Positions 22,785 to 31,836 of a stretch of DNA of 47,585 nt are shown here, piece after piece. Each line of letters starts with the position of its first letter. Positions within the stretch are counted from its first letter, which is position 1. Position numbers and translations under genes: made by a program. This DNA comes from a virus. The notes beneath the pieces are model-generated. The model searched no databases and had not been told where the DNA came from. It saw only the letters and a program-made list of their open reading frames with translations. Location of the stretch: positions 1 to 47,585 of the IMG/VR virus record IMGVR_UViG_3300036846_000035, one strand, 5' to 3'.

Positions 22785-25684
22785 TGGACAATAATTGCGA
22801 TTGCATAGTAGGTAAGAAGATTACGCAGTTCACTCCAATAAGTGATGCAGATCTACAAGATACTTCTCTCCTGTGGGTAGTGGGAGATGTGTATGGTACT
22901 CTGTATAAGCCTAATATACAGCAGATGAAAACTCTGTTAGCTAATGGTACAAGTCTTTATGGTGACTTACAGACTGTACTTAATGCAGGTACATTACTTA
23001 CTAAGGATAACTTCATCTATACCAATACACATAAGTTTGTCTATGATACTACTGGAGGAGGAGCATCATTCAACTCAGTAATGATGGTAGATAGGAACTA
23101 TCCTACAAACTACTTAAATGAGTCTACGCTTGGTATGCAGGTAGGCTATGATAATAAGGCTGGTATTCTTAATTATGCAGAGCTGATGGCAGGTAAGTCT
23201 ACATTCTCTGCTACTGATGCTACCTCAAGTAGAACTCTAACTATACAGCTTACGACAGCAGGAGTAGGGCTACAGTATGTGATTAATAGCAAGACTTACT
23301 TTCAGGTAGATAACAATGGCACTACTAGTATATTAGGAGCATTAAATACTTCTAATGGTGTAGGAGCTATTAATCAAATACTAGCATCTACTATTACAGG
23401 TGTACAGTGGGTAGACCCAGCTTCAGTGACACCACCACCTACACCACAAGGATTAGAGTCAGTACTACAAACTAATCCTAACATTAGTCAAAGCTATACT
23501 ATAGGTATAGGACAAAGTGTTCTAGTATTCAATGGAGCAATAGGAGTATTTGGAGTAATAAGAGATAGCACACAGACAGGAGGAACAGCAGGTCAGGTAT
23601 TATCTTCTACTGGTACTGCTACTAAATGGATAAATCCACCTACTTCAACCTTACAGTTAGTAACTGGAGCAGGTAATACTACAACACTAAAGATTAATGC
23701 ACTTAATTATGATGCAACAGCTAATGACTTAATGACTCAGAATGGAAATAGGTTATTAGCTTATAATACTACCAGTAGGGCATATACCTTTAGTAATAGT
23801 GGTATGAGTAATGCTGCTACTGGTACTGATGATATAGCTATTGGAGATAATGCCTTAAAGCTTATAACAACTGGTGCTAGTAATATAGGCATAGGAAATG
23901 GTGCTTTGGGTGCTGCTACTACTATCAGTGGTAGTGTAGCCATAGGAATCAATGCACTTAAGCTATCAAATGGGGCAAATAATACAGCACTAGGATATAA
24001 TTCATTATCATCTATAGTTAGTGGTGTAAATTCTACTGCATTTGGGTATGGTACTTTAGCTCTTGCTACAAGTAACTATAATGATGCCTTTGGATATAAT
24101 GCTTTAAATGCTCTTACTACAGGTACACAGAACTCAGCCTTTGGAAATAGTGCTCAAGTTGCCAATCTTACAGGTAACTATAATACTGGTATAGGGCAAC
24201 ATGCTCTTCACTATAATACGGCTGGCAGTAATAATACAGCAGTAGGGTATTGGGCTTTACTTCAAAACCTTGCCTCAGATAATGTGGGAATGGGTGTTTC
24301 AGCAATGCAGCTTAATAGTACAGGAACTCTTAACGTTGGAATAGGTAGATATAATAGCCAGAGTAATGATGTAGGAAGTAACAATACTTCAGTAGGTGCT
24401 TATGCTAACTACGCAAACAAGGGAAACAGTAATGTATTTATAGGTAGCTATGCAGGATCAAATAGTACTGCTGTGAATAGTAGTATTGTTATAGGAGCCA
24501 GTGCTCAGTTACCAGCTAATACTGGTAATAACCAGATGAACATAGGGAATATACTATATTCAGCAGATGGTACTAAGTTAGGTATATTTAGAACTAATCC
24601 TACAGCTACAGTAGATATAAATGGAACTCTTAAGGTAGGAGCATATACTTTACCAGTTACAGATGGTTCAGTTAATCAAGTCCTACAGACTAATGGAGCA
24701 GGAGTGCTTGGTTGGGGTACTCTTGCAGGTGTTTACTCACTACCAATAGCATCTCCTACTATACTAGGTGGTATTAAGATTGGTGCCAATCTATCAATAG
24801 ATGGCAGTGGAGTACTAAGTGCTAATCCACCAGCTTATGTATTACCTATAGCTTCAGCATCTATATTAGGTGGAGTGAAGATAGGAAGTGGTCTTATAAT
24901 AGATGCCTCTGGACTACTTTCTAATACTGTAGGAGCATATAATTTACCACTAGCAACAACAACTATCTTAGGAGGTGTTAAGGTAGGTAGTGGACTATCG
25001 GTAGATGGCTCAGGTGTACTCAGCAACTCAGGTATTATCTTTGAGTCTGATCCTGTAGCACTAGCCAAGACTATAACGATAAATGGCAATTCCCAAGCAT
25101 TATCAGCAAACCCTAATTTTACTATCCCCAGCTATACTTTACCTATAGCATCACCTACAATCTTAGGTGGTATAAAGGTAGGTAGCAACCTTTCTATAGC
25201 TGGGGATGGTACATTGAGTTCAGTGTCCTCTTATGTACTACCAATAGCATCACCTTCAGTACTAGGAGGAATTAAGATAGGTGCTAATCTCACTATAGAT
25301 GGTTCAGGAGTATTGAGTGGACCATCATCAGGTACAGTAACCTTAGGTGTAACCCTAGATGGAGGAGGTAGTCAGCTTACTACAGGGCAGAAGGGTTATA
25401 TACGAGTACCATATAATGCTACTATCACCGGATGGGCTATCATAAGCAGAGAGATAGGAAGTGTTACCTTTGATGTATGGAAATTGAATGGAGCAAAGCC
25501 TACTGTGGCTAATACTATTACTGCCTCTGCTAAGCCTACTCTCTCCAGTACTGATGTAGCTACGTCTACAGCACTTACAGGATGGACTACATCTATACAG
25601 GCAGGAGATATAATAGGATGGAATTTAGATAGTGTGGCAACTTCCACATGGGTTATTCTTGAGTTAACGATAACTAAGAATTAA
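22784..25684 (+). CDS. Large receptor-binding fibre with YadA-head-like and LGG repeats
   Basis: The 966-aa protein starts MDNNCDCIVG, with the docking motif at residues 13-52. Residues about 345-590 hold head repeats like those of trimeric autotransporters (N-T-A-L-G, N-I-G-I-G, N-S-A-F-G and similar). Five LGG repeats follow from about 650 to 845 (LPIASPTILGGIKIG and variants), then a C-terminal domain from about 849 (GQKGYIRVPYNATITGWAI, VDVWK-like core) that I know from phage receptor-binding tips. The protein is probably a trimeric fibre. It overlaps both neighbours by one base. Confidence 0.75.
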   Translation: MDNNCDCIVGKKITQFTPISDADLQDTSLLWVVGDVYGTLYKPNIQQMKTLLANGTSLYGDLQTVLNAGTLLTKDNFIYTNTHKFVYDTTGGGASFNSVMMVDRNYPTNYLNESTLGMQVGYDNKAGILNYAELMAGKSTFSATDATSSRTLTIQLTTAGVGLQYVINSKTYFQVDNNGTTSILGALNTSNGVGAINQILASTITGVQWVDPASVTPPPTPQGLESVLQTNPNISQSYTIGIGQSVLVFNGAIGVFGVIRDSTQTGGTAGQVLSSTGTATKWINPPTSTLQLVTGAGNTTTLKINALNYDATANDLMTQNGNRLLAYNTTSRAYTFSNSGMSNAATGTDDIAIGDNALKLITTGASNIGIGNGALGAATTISGSVAIGINALKLSNGANNTALGYNSLSSIVSGVNSTAFGYGTLALATSNYNDAFGYNALNALTTGTQNSAFGNSAQVANLTGNYNTGIGQHALHYNTAGSNNTAVGYWALLQNLASDNVGMGVSAMQLNSTGTLNVGIGRYNSQSNDVGSNNTSVGAYANYANKGNSNVFIGSYAGSNSTAVNSSIVIGASAQLPANTGNNQMNIGNILYSADGTKLGIFRTNPTATVDINGTLKVGAYTLPVTDGSVNQVLQTNGAGVLGWGTLAGVYSLPIASPTILGGIKIGANLSIDGSGVLSANPPAYVLPIASASILGGVKIGSGLIIDASGLLSNTVGAYNLPLATTTILGGVKVGSGLSVDGSGVLSNSGIIFESDPVALAKTITINGNSQALSANPNFTIPSYTLPIASPTILGGIKVGSNLSIAGDGTLSSVSSYVLPIASPSVLGGIKIGANLTIDGSGVLSGPSSGTVTLGVTLDGGGSQLTTGQKGYIRVPYNATITGWAIISREIGSVTFDVWKLNGAKPTVANTITASAKPTLSSTDVATSTALTGWTTSIQAGDIIGWNLDSVATSTWVILELTITKN
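23815..24545 (+). repeat. YadA-head-like coding repeats
   Basis: This stretch encodes about ten N-x-A-x-G / N-x-x-I-G units, spaced irregularly by about 22-26 residues. In trimeric autotransporter adhesins such units stack into a left-handed beta-roll. Here they form part of a fibre. The DNA repeats are loose, so they were noted from protein pattern. Confidence 0.55.
24737..25320 (+). repeat. Five coding LGG repeats in second fibre gene
   Basis: Five repeats of the same type as in the fibre at 17876 (L-P-I-A-S-x-x-I-L-G-G-I/V-K) occur, with a gap after the third copy filled by a non-repeat stretch (about 25030-25130). The shared units between the two genes could let fibres exchange parts by recombination. 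Confidence 0.7.
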
Positions 25685-27627
25685 TGGCAACATACTACTA
25701 TAGGAATACAGGAACAGGAACATGGGCTACAACTACCAACTGGTCTACTACAGATGGTGGGGCATCAGCAGGTGTAATACCTACTGCTGCTGATGCTGCA
25801 TTCTTCACTGCTAATAGTGGTAATGTATCTGTTACAGCTAATGGAGTATGTTTATCTCTTAACTTTACAGGCTACTCTGGAACCCTATCAGGTACTGCTC
25901 AGATAACAGTATCAGGAAATATTACTTTAAGCCCTACAATGACTATTACCACTACAGGTATTCTAGCAGTTAATGCAGCAGGAACACTTACTAGTAATGG
26001 GAAGGTATATCCTAGTACATTTACTTTTTCTACAGGTACATATACTTGTACTCTAGCTGATAATTGGACAGTACAAAATCTTAGTTCAGCAGGAGCAGGT
26101 ACTAAGACTCTAAGTGGAAACACCTTGACTGTTCTTGGTAACTTTACACATACAATACAGTTCTCAGGTACTACTACTACTATAATACTTGGAGGTACAG
26201 GTACATGGAGTGGTGCAGGTAATCTAAATATACCTCTTACTATCAATACCACAGGAACTATCACTATAACAGCAGGTATGACAGGTGCTCTATATGGAGA
26301 TTTTAACTACATAGCAGGTACAGTAATTACTACTGGTAACACACTTACTCTTGGATTTGGTAGTAATACACAGAACATGAACTCAGGTAGTATAGTGTGG
26401 AATAATATAACTCTTAGTTCATCAGGTAATATTACTCTACAATCTAATATGCTTATAGGAGGTAATCTTAGTTGTACAGGTAAGGCTATTGGTGGTAACT
26501 TCAATGTATATGTAGGAGGTAACCTTACAGTTAGTGGTGCTACTGGTTTAGCTAATGGTACTCCTACTATGATTCTTAATGGTACAGGTACATGGTCAGG
26601 GAACTTTAATATAGGTGTTAATACCTTTATAAATACTACAGGTACTATTACCTTATCTGGACAGGTTGCTGTATCACGTGACTTTACCTATGTAGCAGGT
26701 ACAGTAGTAACAACAGGCTCTACAATGAACTTCAACTCAGCAACGGCTACACAGAATATTGATAGCAAAACTATAGTATGGAATAGTGTTACCTTTGCAC
26801 CACAGGTTAATGCTACATACGTACTTGTATCTGATATGAACTTAACAGGTGATCTTACATTATCAGCTACATCTAATAAAACTATCAATGGGTCTAATAT
26901 CTATATAGGAGGCTCACTTGCTTTAGGAGGAGGTAATACCTTAGCAGGAACCACAGTGTTTAATCTTGTAGGTACAGGAGTAGTAACTACAGCAGGGGCT
27001 ACTACACTACTTAATAGTCTTAACATTAATACTACTGGGGTGATAACCTTCTCAGGAATAGTTAATTACAGTACAGGTACACTAGCCTATATAGCAGGTA
27101 CAGTAATAACTTCAGGTAGCACACTTAGTCTTACAGGTGTCTGTGTACTTAGTACAGCAGGAATAGTGTGGAATAATATTAATATGACTAGTACATTTCT
27201 TGGGGTACTAACATTAGCTAGTCTTCTTACTGCAACAGGTATATTACAGCTTACATTAAATAATAAAGGATTTGCAGGTACAGCAGGATTTGTAGTAGGT
27301 ACTTTAATTACATCAGCATCAAGTAGTAATACTTTTACATTGCAGTCAGGTATTAACTATAGGGTGATTAATTTGATGCAAGCTATTAGTACAAGTCCTA
27401 CTGCCAAACCTACATTCAAATCTTCCACAGCAGGTTCACAAGCTAGGTTAACTCTTGACCCAAGAGCTGCAAGTACTTTGGGATATGTAAACTTCACTGA
27501 TATAGATGCTTCTGGAGGAAGACCTATTACTACATTTAATGGTACAGTTACTAATAGTCCTAATATTAATAACTATACAACAGCTATAATAATAGCTATA
27601 ACAGAGTCTCAAACATATGCAGCATAA
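25684..27627 (+). CDS. NWS-type beta-repeat appendage protein, long copy
   Basis: The 647-aa product begins YYYRNTGTGTWATTTNWSTTDGG, the entry motif of a family of phage beta-solenoid proteins, followed by IPTAADAAFFTANSG. It then runs as Thr/Gly/Asn-rich beta repeats with recurring pieces such as YIAGTVITTG and TIVWN (also near residues 410 and 510). The C-terminal 50 residues contain GYVNFTDIDASGG. Its N- and C-terminal ends are matched by the next gene. No catalytic motif seen. Probably a tail or head appendage. TAATG overlaps link it to both neighbours. Confidence 0.65.
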   Translation: MATYYYRNTGTGTWATTTNWSTTDGGASAGVIPTAADAAFFTANSGNVSVTANGVCLSLNFTGYSGTLSGTAQITVSGNITLSPTMTITTTGILAVNAAGTLTSNGKVYPSTFTFSTGTYTCTLADNWTVQNLSSAGAGTKTLSGNTLTVLGNFTHTIQFSGTTTTIILGGTGTWSGAGNLNIPLTINTTGTITITAGMTGALYGDFNYIAGTVITTGNTLTLGFGSNTQNMNSGSIVWNNITLSSSGNITLQSNMLIGGNLSCTGKAIGGNFNVYVGGNLTVSGATGLANGTPTMILNGTGTWSGNFNIGVNTFINTTGTITLSGQVAVSRDFTYVAGTVVTTGSTMNFNSATATQNIDSKTIVWNSVTFAPQVNATYVLVSDMNLTGDLTLSATSNKTINGSNIYIGGSLALGGGNTLAGTTVFNLVGTGVVTTAGATTLLNSLNINTTGVITFSGIVNYSTGTLAYIAGTVITSGSTLSLTGVCVLSTAGIVWNNINMTSTFLGVLTLASLLTATGILQLTLNNKGFAGTAGFVVGTLITSASSSNTFTLQSGINYRVINLMQAISTSPTAKPTFKSSTAGSQARLTLDPRAASTLGYVNFTDIDASGGRPITTFNGTVTNSPNINNYTTAIIIAITESQTYAA

Positions 27628-28418
27628 TGGCTAGTCTATATTATAGAAATACAGGTACAGGCAGTTATAGTACTGTTACAAACTGGTCATTAACAGATGG
27701 TGGGGTATCAGCAGGAGTAATACCTACGACTTCAGATGATGCATTCTTTACAGCTAACTCTGGTAGCTGTACTGTAGGTAGTAGCTCAAACTGTAGAAAT
27801 ATAGACTTTACAGGCTATACAGGTAATCTGTTCTTTAGTACGGCTAGTATAGTTGTTAATGGAAACATAACATTATCACCTACTATGACTATAACTACTA
27901 CCTCTGGTGGTGATGGACTAGGTTATGGGTTCTCTTTAAGTGCAACAAGCTGTACTATCGCTAGTAAGGGTATAAATGTATCAAAGCTAATACCAAATGT
28001 TGCAGGTATTACTATAACCCTTTTAGATACCTTATCTATAGCAGCTATAATTATATCAGCAAATAACGTAACTTGGGTAGGTTCTATATTTATAGTAGGG
28101 AGCTTTGTTTATCTATCAACAGGAACGCCAGTAATATTTAAAGCAGGGAATAATTATCAGATAGGGAATCTAGTTGATAATTACCATACAGGTATAGCTC
28201 ATGGTCTTATTAGGTCTGATACTCCTGGTACACAGGCTATAGTAACAGTAACAGGTTCCTGTAATACAGGTTACTTAGACTTTACAGATATAGATGCAAG
28301 TCAGGGAATACCTATACTTACTTTTATGGGAGTAGTAACTAATAGTAATAACATATTTACAATGGTAGATAGTTCAATCCAATTAAACCCTACTACATCA
28401 GGAATGTTAACAGCTTAA
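27627..28418 (+). CDS. NWS-type beta-repeat appendage protein, short copy
   Basis: The 263-aa product shares with the gene upstream the N-terminal motif LYYRNTGTGSYSTVTNWS ... DGG ... FFTANSG and the C-terminal piece GYLDFTDIDASQG. The repetitive middle (about 350 residues) is missing, so the pair looks like a tandem duplication with unequal middle length. It likely folds as a short beta-solenoid trimer. The TAATG junction suggests coupled translation. Confidence 0.65.
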   Translation: MASLYYRNTGTGSYSTVTNWSLTDGGVSAGVIPTTSDDAFFTANSGSCTVGSSSNCRNIDFTGYTGNLFFSTASIVVNGNITLSPTMTITTTSGGDGLGYGFSLSATSCTIASKGINVSKLIPNVAGITITLLDTLSIAAIIISANNVTWVGSIFIVGSFVYLSTGTPVIFKAGNNYQIGNLVDNYHTGIAHGLIRSDTPGTQAIVTVTGSCNTGYLDFTDIDASQGIPILTFMGVVTNSNNIFTMVDSSIQLNPTTSGMLTA

Positions 28419-28428
28419 ATTTATACAT

Positions 28429-28632
28429 ATGAATCCAAAGGATGCAATACAGAACATGAAAAACCTACTTAAGGCAGCTCTTAAGAGTGGTATGTTTGGT
28501 GAGGTAGAAGCAGTATTTGCTATGCAAGCTAGCATAGAAGTACTTGAGGCTCTAGTGAATGGAACTGCTAAGATGGATACTCTTACACCACCTAATGGTA
28601 TGGTGAAGGAAAAGGAATTAGTAACTAATTAA
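28429..28632 (+). CDS. Small helical protein, function unknown
   Basis: The 67-aa product is predicted mostly helical, with two helices at about residues 4-20 and 24-43 (FGEVEAVFAMQASIEVLEALV) and a polar C-terminus. It lies between the appendage genes and a beta-helix gene, with short spacing on both sides. Possible roles include a tail assembly chaperone or peptide cofactor, but nothing visible proves this. Confidence 0.5.
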   Translation: MNPKDAIQNMKNLLKAALKSGMFGEVEAVFAMQASIEVLEALVNGTAKMDTLTPPNGMVKEKELVTN

Positions 28633-28642
28633 ATAAACATAT

Positions 28643-30016
28643 ATGCACTATGACATTGAGCCGAACACAGGTTATTGGTTTGGAGCCAATAAATTCAAAC
28701 CAGGAGATACGATCACATTCAAAGCAGGACAGTATGCCTATTTCTCAGGGGCAGATTGTAGTGGTACAGAGCAGCAGCCTATTGTTGCTACTTTTGAGTC
28801 TGGTGTACAGTTCTCCAAAGGAATTGATTTTACTAATTGTAAATGGTGGGTATTAGATGGAGGAGCAGATAAGAACTTCTTCATTAAAGGAGCATCAGGA
28901 ATAGCCATGGGGTTTAAGGGTACTTGTGGCAATATCACTATCAAGGGAGTTAAGGTAGATGGATGCTACTCCTTTATATGGTTCAAGACAGAAGTAAACG
29001 AGCAGCAGTTTGCTAGCTGGGATTACTGGACAAAGAATGATGATGGTACAATCACTGCCAACTACGTTATGGATGGACTCACCCTTGATAACTTTGAGTA
29101 TGACAACTGTAACTTTGATGGAGGTTATATTGGCAGTACTGGACAGAAGGCAGACAGGGCTGTAGTTATTGATGGAGTAACCTACTATCCATTCCCTGTT
29201 CAGGTAACTAATATTCATATCTCCAATGGTAAGATAGATAGCTCTTCTAGGACAGGGCTACAGATATCAGGCTTAATAGGTACTGGTAGCTATCTTAAGA
29301 ATGTTACTATCTCTAACAGTGGTCAGGGAAGAGAGCAATACCAAGGAGCAGGTTTTAGGTTGGGCTACAACTCTCCTGATGGCTTTGAGATAGACAAGTG
29401 TACCTTTGATGGAAGCTTCCTCTACAATGTACAGACCATGGGTGGAGGACTGATAAAGTTCACTAACAACAAGGTTATTAACTCTTGTAGTGTTAATGGA
29501 GTACCCAATGTAGAGAAGATGGCAGCAGTAGAGATTGATACATTCAATCAATATCCTGCTAAGGTACAGGTAGAGGGTAATAATATTGATGGTAGTAATA
29601 ATGGTGTTAGTTTGGTTATCTATGGTAGTACCAAGAGTCTATCTAAGGATAGCATAGTTAGGAACAATACCCTTGAGGGAAGTTTCCAAAACCAGACTGG
29701 ACAAACTATTATTACTGATGGCGGTACACCTGTGCCACCTGAGCCTCCTAAGAATAAGACAGTTAACTATTTTGTAAAGGTTAACAACAGCAAGACTACA
29801 CTTAAGTTCTTATATACTGATGGAAGTAATGAAACAGTTACTAATGTTAAGTTAGTATCTTACATTGCTAACAATGGTAACTATACTGTTACCTTTGCTG
29901 ATGGTACTAAAAAGATCATGGGTAAGGCTTCAGCTACACCTAGTAGTACCAGGGATGAGACTATACAGGAACTCAAAGATGAACTAAGTAAGTTCATTGA
30001 CTATATTATGTCCTAA
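28643..30016 (+). CDS. Right-handed beta-helix appendage protein
   Basis: The 457-aa product is pectate-lyase-like: repeated short strands with V/I-x-I-x-N/D patterns (ITIKGVKVDG, VTNIHISNGKIDSS, LKNVTISNSGQG, IKFTNNKVINS) from about residue 70 to 345. A Pro-rich linker (GTPVPPEPPKNK, about 357-368) leads to a small beta domain and a final coiled coil (TIQELKDELSKF). The start has no signal peptide. It may bind or cut surface sugars; I see no clear active site. It ends one base before the spanin start. Confidence 0.65.
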   Translation: MHYDIEPNTGYWFGANKFKPGDTITFKAGQYAYFSGADCSGTEQQPIVATFESGVQFSKGIDFTNCKWWVLDGGADKNFFIKGASGIAMGFKGTCGNITIKGVKVDGCYSFIWFKTEVNEQQFASWDYWTKNDDGTITANYVMDGLTLDNFEYDNCNFDGGYIGSTGQKADRAVVIDGVTYYPFPVQVTNIHISNGKIDSSSRTGLQISGLIGTGSYLKNVTISNSGQGREQYQGAGFRLGYNSPDGFEIDKCTFDGSFLYNVQTMGGGLIKFTNNKVINSCSVNGVPNVEKMAAVEIDTFNQYPAKVQVEGNNIDGSNNGVSLVIYGSTKSLSKDSIVRNNTLEGSFQNQTGQTIITDGGTPVPPEPPKNKTVNYFVKVNNSKTTLKFLYTDGSNETVTNVKLVSYIANNGNYTVTFADGTKKIMGKASATPSSTRDETIQELKDELSKFIDYIMS

Positions 30017-30017
30017 A

Positions 30018-30278
30018 GTGAAGATACTGTTACTTATACTAGTGCTATGCTCATGTTCTAACACTAGGCATAGCACTAGATATTATGATAGTACAATAAT
30101 AAGTAGAGACTCTATACACGTAGGGATCAAGAAAGACTCAACAGGTTATGACTCAGTAAGATACTATACAGGACATACTACAACAAGGTCTACACCTAAG
30201 CGTAGTCTTGAAGTTAAGATTTGGGCTATACTGATAGTCACAGTAGCAATACTGGTCAAGGTATTTGTAGGCAGGTAA
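30018..30278 (+). CDS. Putative u-spanin (lipoprotein with C-terminal TM)
   Basis: I choose the GTG at 30018 instead of a TTG at 29997, because it starts one base after the previous stop and gives a clean leader MKILLLILVLCSCS (86 aa). The lipobox is L10-C11-S12-C13, with lipid attachment at C13. Residues 67-85 are one hydrophobic membrane segment (VKIWAILIVTVAILVKVFVG) ending in Arg. The middle is periplasmic and rich in Ser, Thr, Asp. An outer-membrane lipid anchor plus a C-terminal inner-membrane TM in one chain is the u-spanin layout known from phage T1, which links and fuses the two membranes in the last lysis step. Confidence 0.7.
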   Translation: MKILLLILVLCSCSNTRHSTRYYDSTIISRDSIHVGIKKDSTGYDSVRYYTGHTTTRSTPKRSLEVKIWAILIVTVAILVKVFVGR

Positions 30279-30343
30279 TATTATAATTATGTTAAAAAAT
30301 TTGGATTAGGGGTTTGTTTGTTGTAGCTTAGTATAGCTAAAAG

Positions 30344-30364
30344 AGTGGGCTAAATAAGTCCACT
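30344..30364 (+). promoter_or_regulatory. Hairpin ending at the nuclease start codon
   Basis: Bases 30344-30350 pair with 30358-30364 (seven pairs including one G-T), with a possible eighth A-T pair closing a five-base loop. The stem ends directly before the ATG at 30365. A second small stem lies at 30324-30328 with 30335-30339. The 86-base gap 30279-30364 otherwise holds no gene. A start codon next to a hairpin suggests control of translation, or a processing site between spanin and connector genes. Confidence 0.4.
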
Positions 30365-31105
30365 ATGATTAATACTCAAATAGATACGGAATCGTATATC
30401 CGTAACTGTTTCAAGGGGTTACACTTTCACAAAGAAAAGCACCTCTATAGCATAGTTAGGGATGGTGTGATGTTATATCTACCATCAGTAAGTAGCTTAG
30501 TAGAGTCTCATGCTCCTAAGTTCAATGTAGAGAAGATGCTACCACTATCAGCAGAGAAGCAACATGTACCAGTGGAGTATCTTAGGAATGTGTGGAGAAA
30601 GACTACAGAGGAAGCTTGTCAACTAGGTACTAAGACTCATGAGTTCCTTGAAACATATACAGGATTACAGACACCATCAACCCCACAAGAGAGAGCAGGA
30701 ATATCATTCATAAAGGATATACTCAAGACCCATAGAATTAGCATTAGAGAACTAAGAGTTTATAGCAAGGAGTTCCTCTATGCTGGAACTATGGATTTAC
30801 CATTAGAAGTAATAGAGGGTAACTGGTATGAAATAGATGATTATAAGACTAATGGAGATTTGTTTAAGGCTTATGATATGCTTAAGCCTCCTTTTAATAT
30901 GATGGAAGCCTCTCCCTTCAATAAGTATCAGATACAGCTCAGCTACTATCAGATACCACTTGAGGAGATTGGTTTAACTATCAAGAAAAGAAATCTAATA
31001 CATCTGAAAGAAGATGGTACATATAGGGTATATGAGTTAGAGGATCTAACAGAATACCTGAAAGACTATATGAGGTATAAGAACAAGAAAACTAGAGCAG
31101 CATGA
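30365..31105 (+). CDS. PD-(D/E)XK nuclease (Cas4/RecB-like)
   Basis: The 246-aa protein has the motif set of PD-(D/E)XK nucleases: G88-T-K-T-H-E-F-L-E (residues 88-96, the helix with His), R-E-L-R-V-Y-S near 128-134, Y-A-G-T-M-D at 139-144 (motif with D144), and E-I-D-D-Y-K-T at 156-162 (D159-x-K161, the catalytic D-x-K). Such enzymes cut DNA; in crAss-like phages a nuclease of this family occurs among virion genes, so it may help trim DNA or act in the infected cell. A hairpin precedes its ATG. The stop overlaps the next gene as ATGA. Confidence 0.78.
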   Translation: MINTQIDTESYIRNCFKGLHFHKEKHLYSIVRDGVMLYLPSVSSLVESHAPKFNVEKMLPLSAEKQHVPVEYLRNVWRKTTEEACQLGTKTHEFLETYTGLQTPSTPQERAGISFIKDILKTHRISIRELRVYSKEFLYAGTMDLPLEVIEGNWYEIDDYKTNGDLFKAYDMLKPPFNMMEASPFNKYQIQLSYYQIPLEEIGLTIKKRNLIHLKEDGTYRVYELEDLTEYLKDYMRYKNKKTRAA

Positions 31106-31836
31106 TTACAATAGGAGAGGCAATACAAAGGCTCTTATCAGCCTATAGTAGTGGTGTACAGAGTATAGACTCTAGGTACATGAAGAGACATGCTTACAGT
31201 TCTCTACTTACAGCTAGGGCTAAATTACTAAGGCAACAGTCTAGTGCTAGTCAGCATCTTAATAGCTGGGTATATCAATCACTACCATTGGTAGCATTAG
31301 AGACAGTAAGTAATAATGTAATGAATAAGGGTAAGGTAGCTGTTACTAAGAGTAAGCTAAAGTTACCAAAGGCTATATCTGATATTACCCATGACCTTAT
31401 AGGAGATGTACTGTCAATGGATGGTAGTACAAGGTACAACGCCTCAGACTCAGAAATAACTACTGCCTATCAAACTGGTAGTAAATACTCACCTAATGCA
31501 CAGAAGTCATACATTAAGGAGCAGAGACTATACATAAGTAATGCACCAGGACTTAAGGGAGTAAGAGTAGAGAATGGGGTATTTGAAGATCCACTAGAAG
31601 TACATCAGTTCATTATAGATAGTGGTATATGCCCTGATTGTGCTTGTTTAGCTGCTACTGATATAGAGTTTCCAATAGATAGAAATACTATGGGAACAGT
31701 AGTAGAGATAGCTATAGGAGAACTGTCTATACTACTACAAGTAGATGCAGATAAGACAAATAATGCTCAGGATGATATAACAACATCAGGGAGAATGTTA
31801 CACAGTCCACAAGAACAACAGCAACAACAACAATAA
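31102..31836 (+). CDS. Connector or ring-type virion protein (tentative)
   Basis: The 244-aa protein opens with a pattern I remember from crAss-like connector genes: IGEAIQRLLSAYSSGVQSID at residues 3-22, then RHAYSSLLTARAKLL at about 29-43. The body is mixed, with beta segments near 165-215 and a C-x2-C-x-C at about 178-183. It ends in seven Gln. Placement before the HU/IHF-like gene and ring protein suits a connector at the portal-tail joint. The exact ring is unresolved. Confidence 0.6.
   Translation: MITIGEAIQRLLSAYSSGVQSIDSRYMKRHAYSSLLTARAKLLRQQSSASQHLNSWVYQSLPLVALETVSNNVMNKGKVAVTKSKLKLPKAISDITHDLIGDVLSMDGSTRYNASDSEITTAYQTGSKYSPNAQKSYIKEQRLYISNAPGLKGVRVENGVFEDPLEVHQFIIDSGICPDCACLAATDIEFPIDRNTMGTVVEIAIGELSILLQVDADKTNNAQDDITTSGRMLHSPQEQQQQQQ

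Noticed and set aside
29997-30017. TTG start at 29997 for the spanin
   Set aside because: The GTG at 30018 follows the previous stop directly and yields a canonical MKILLLILVLCSC leader.
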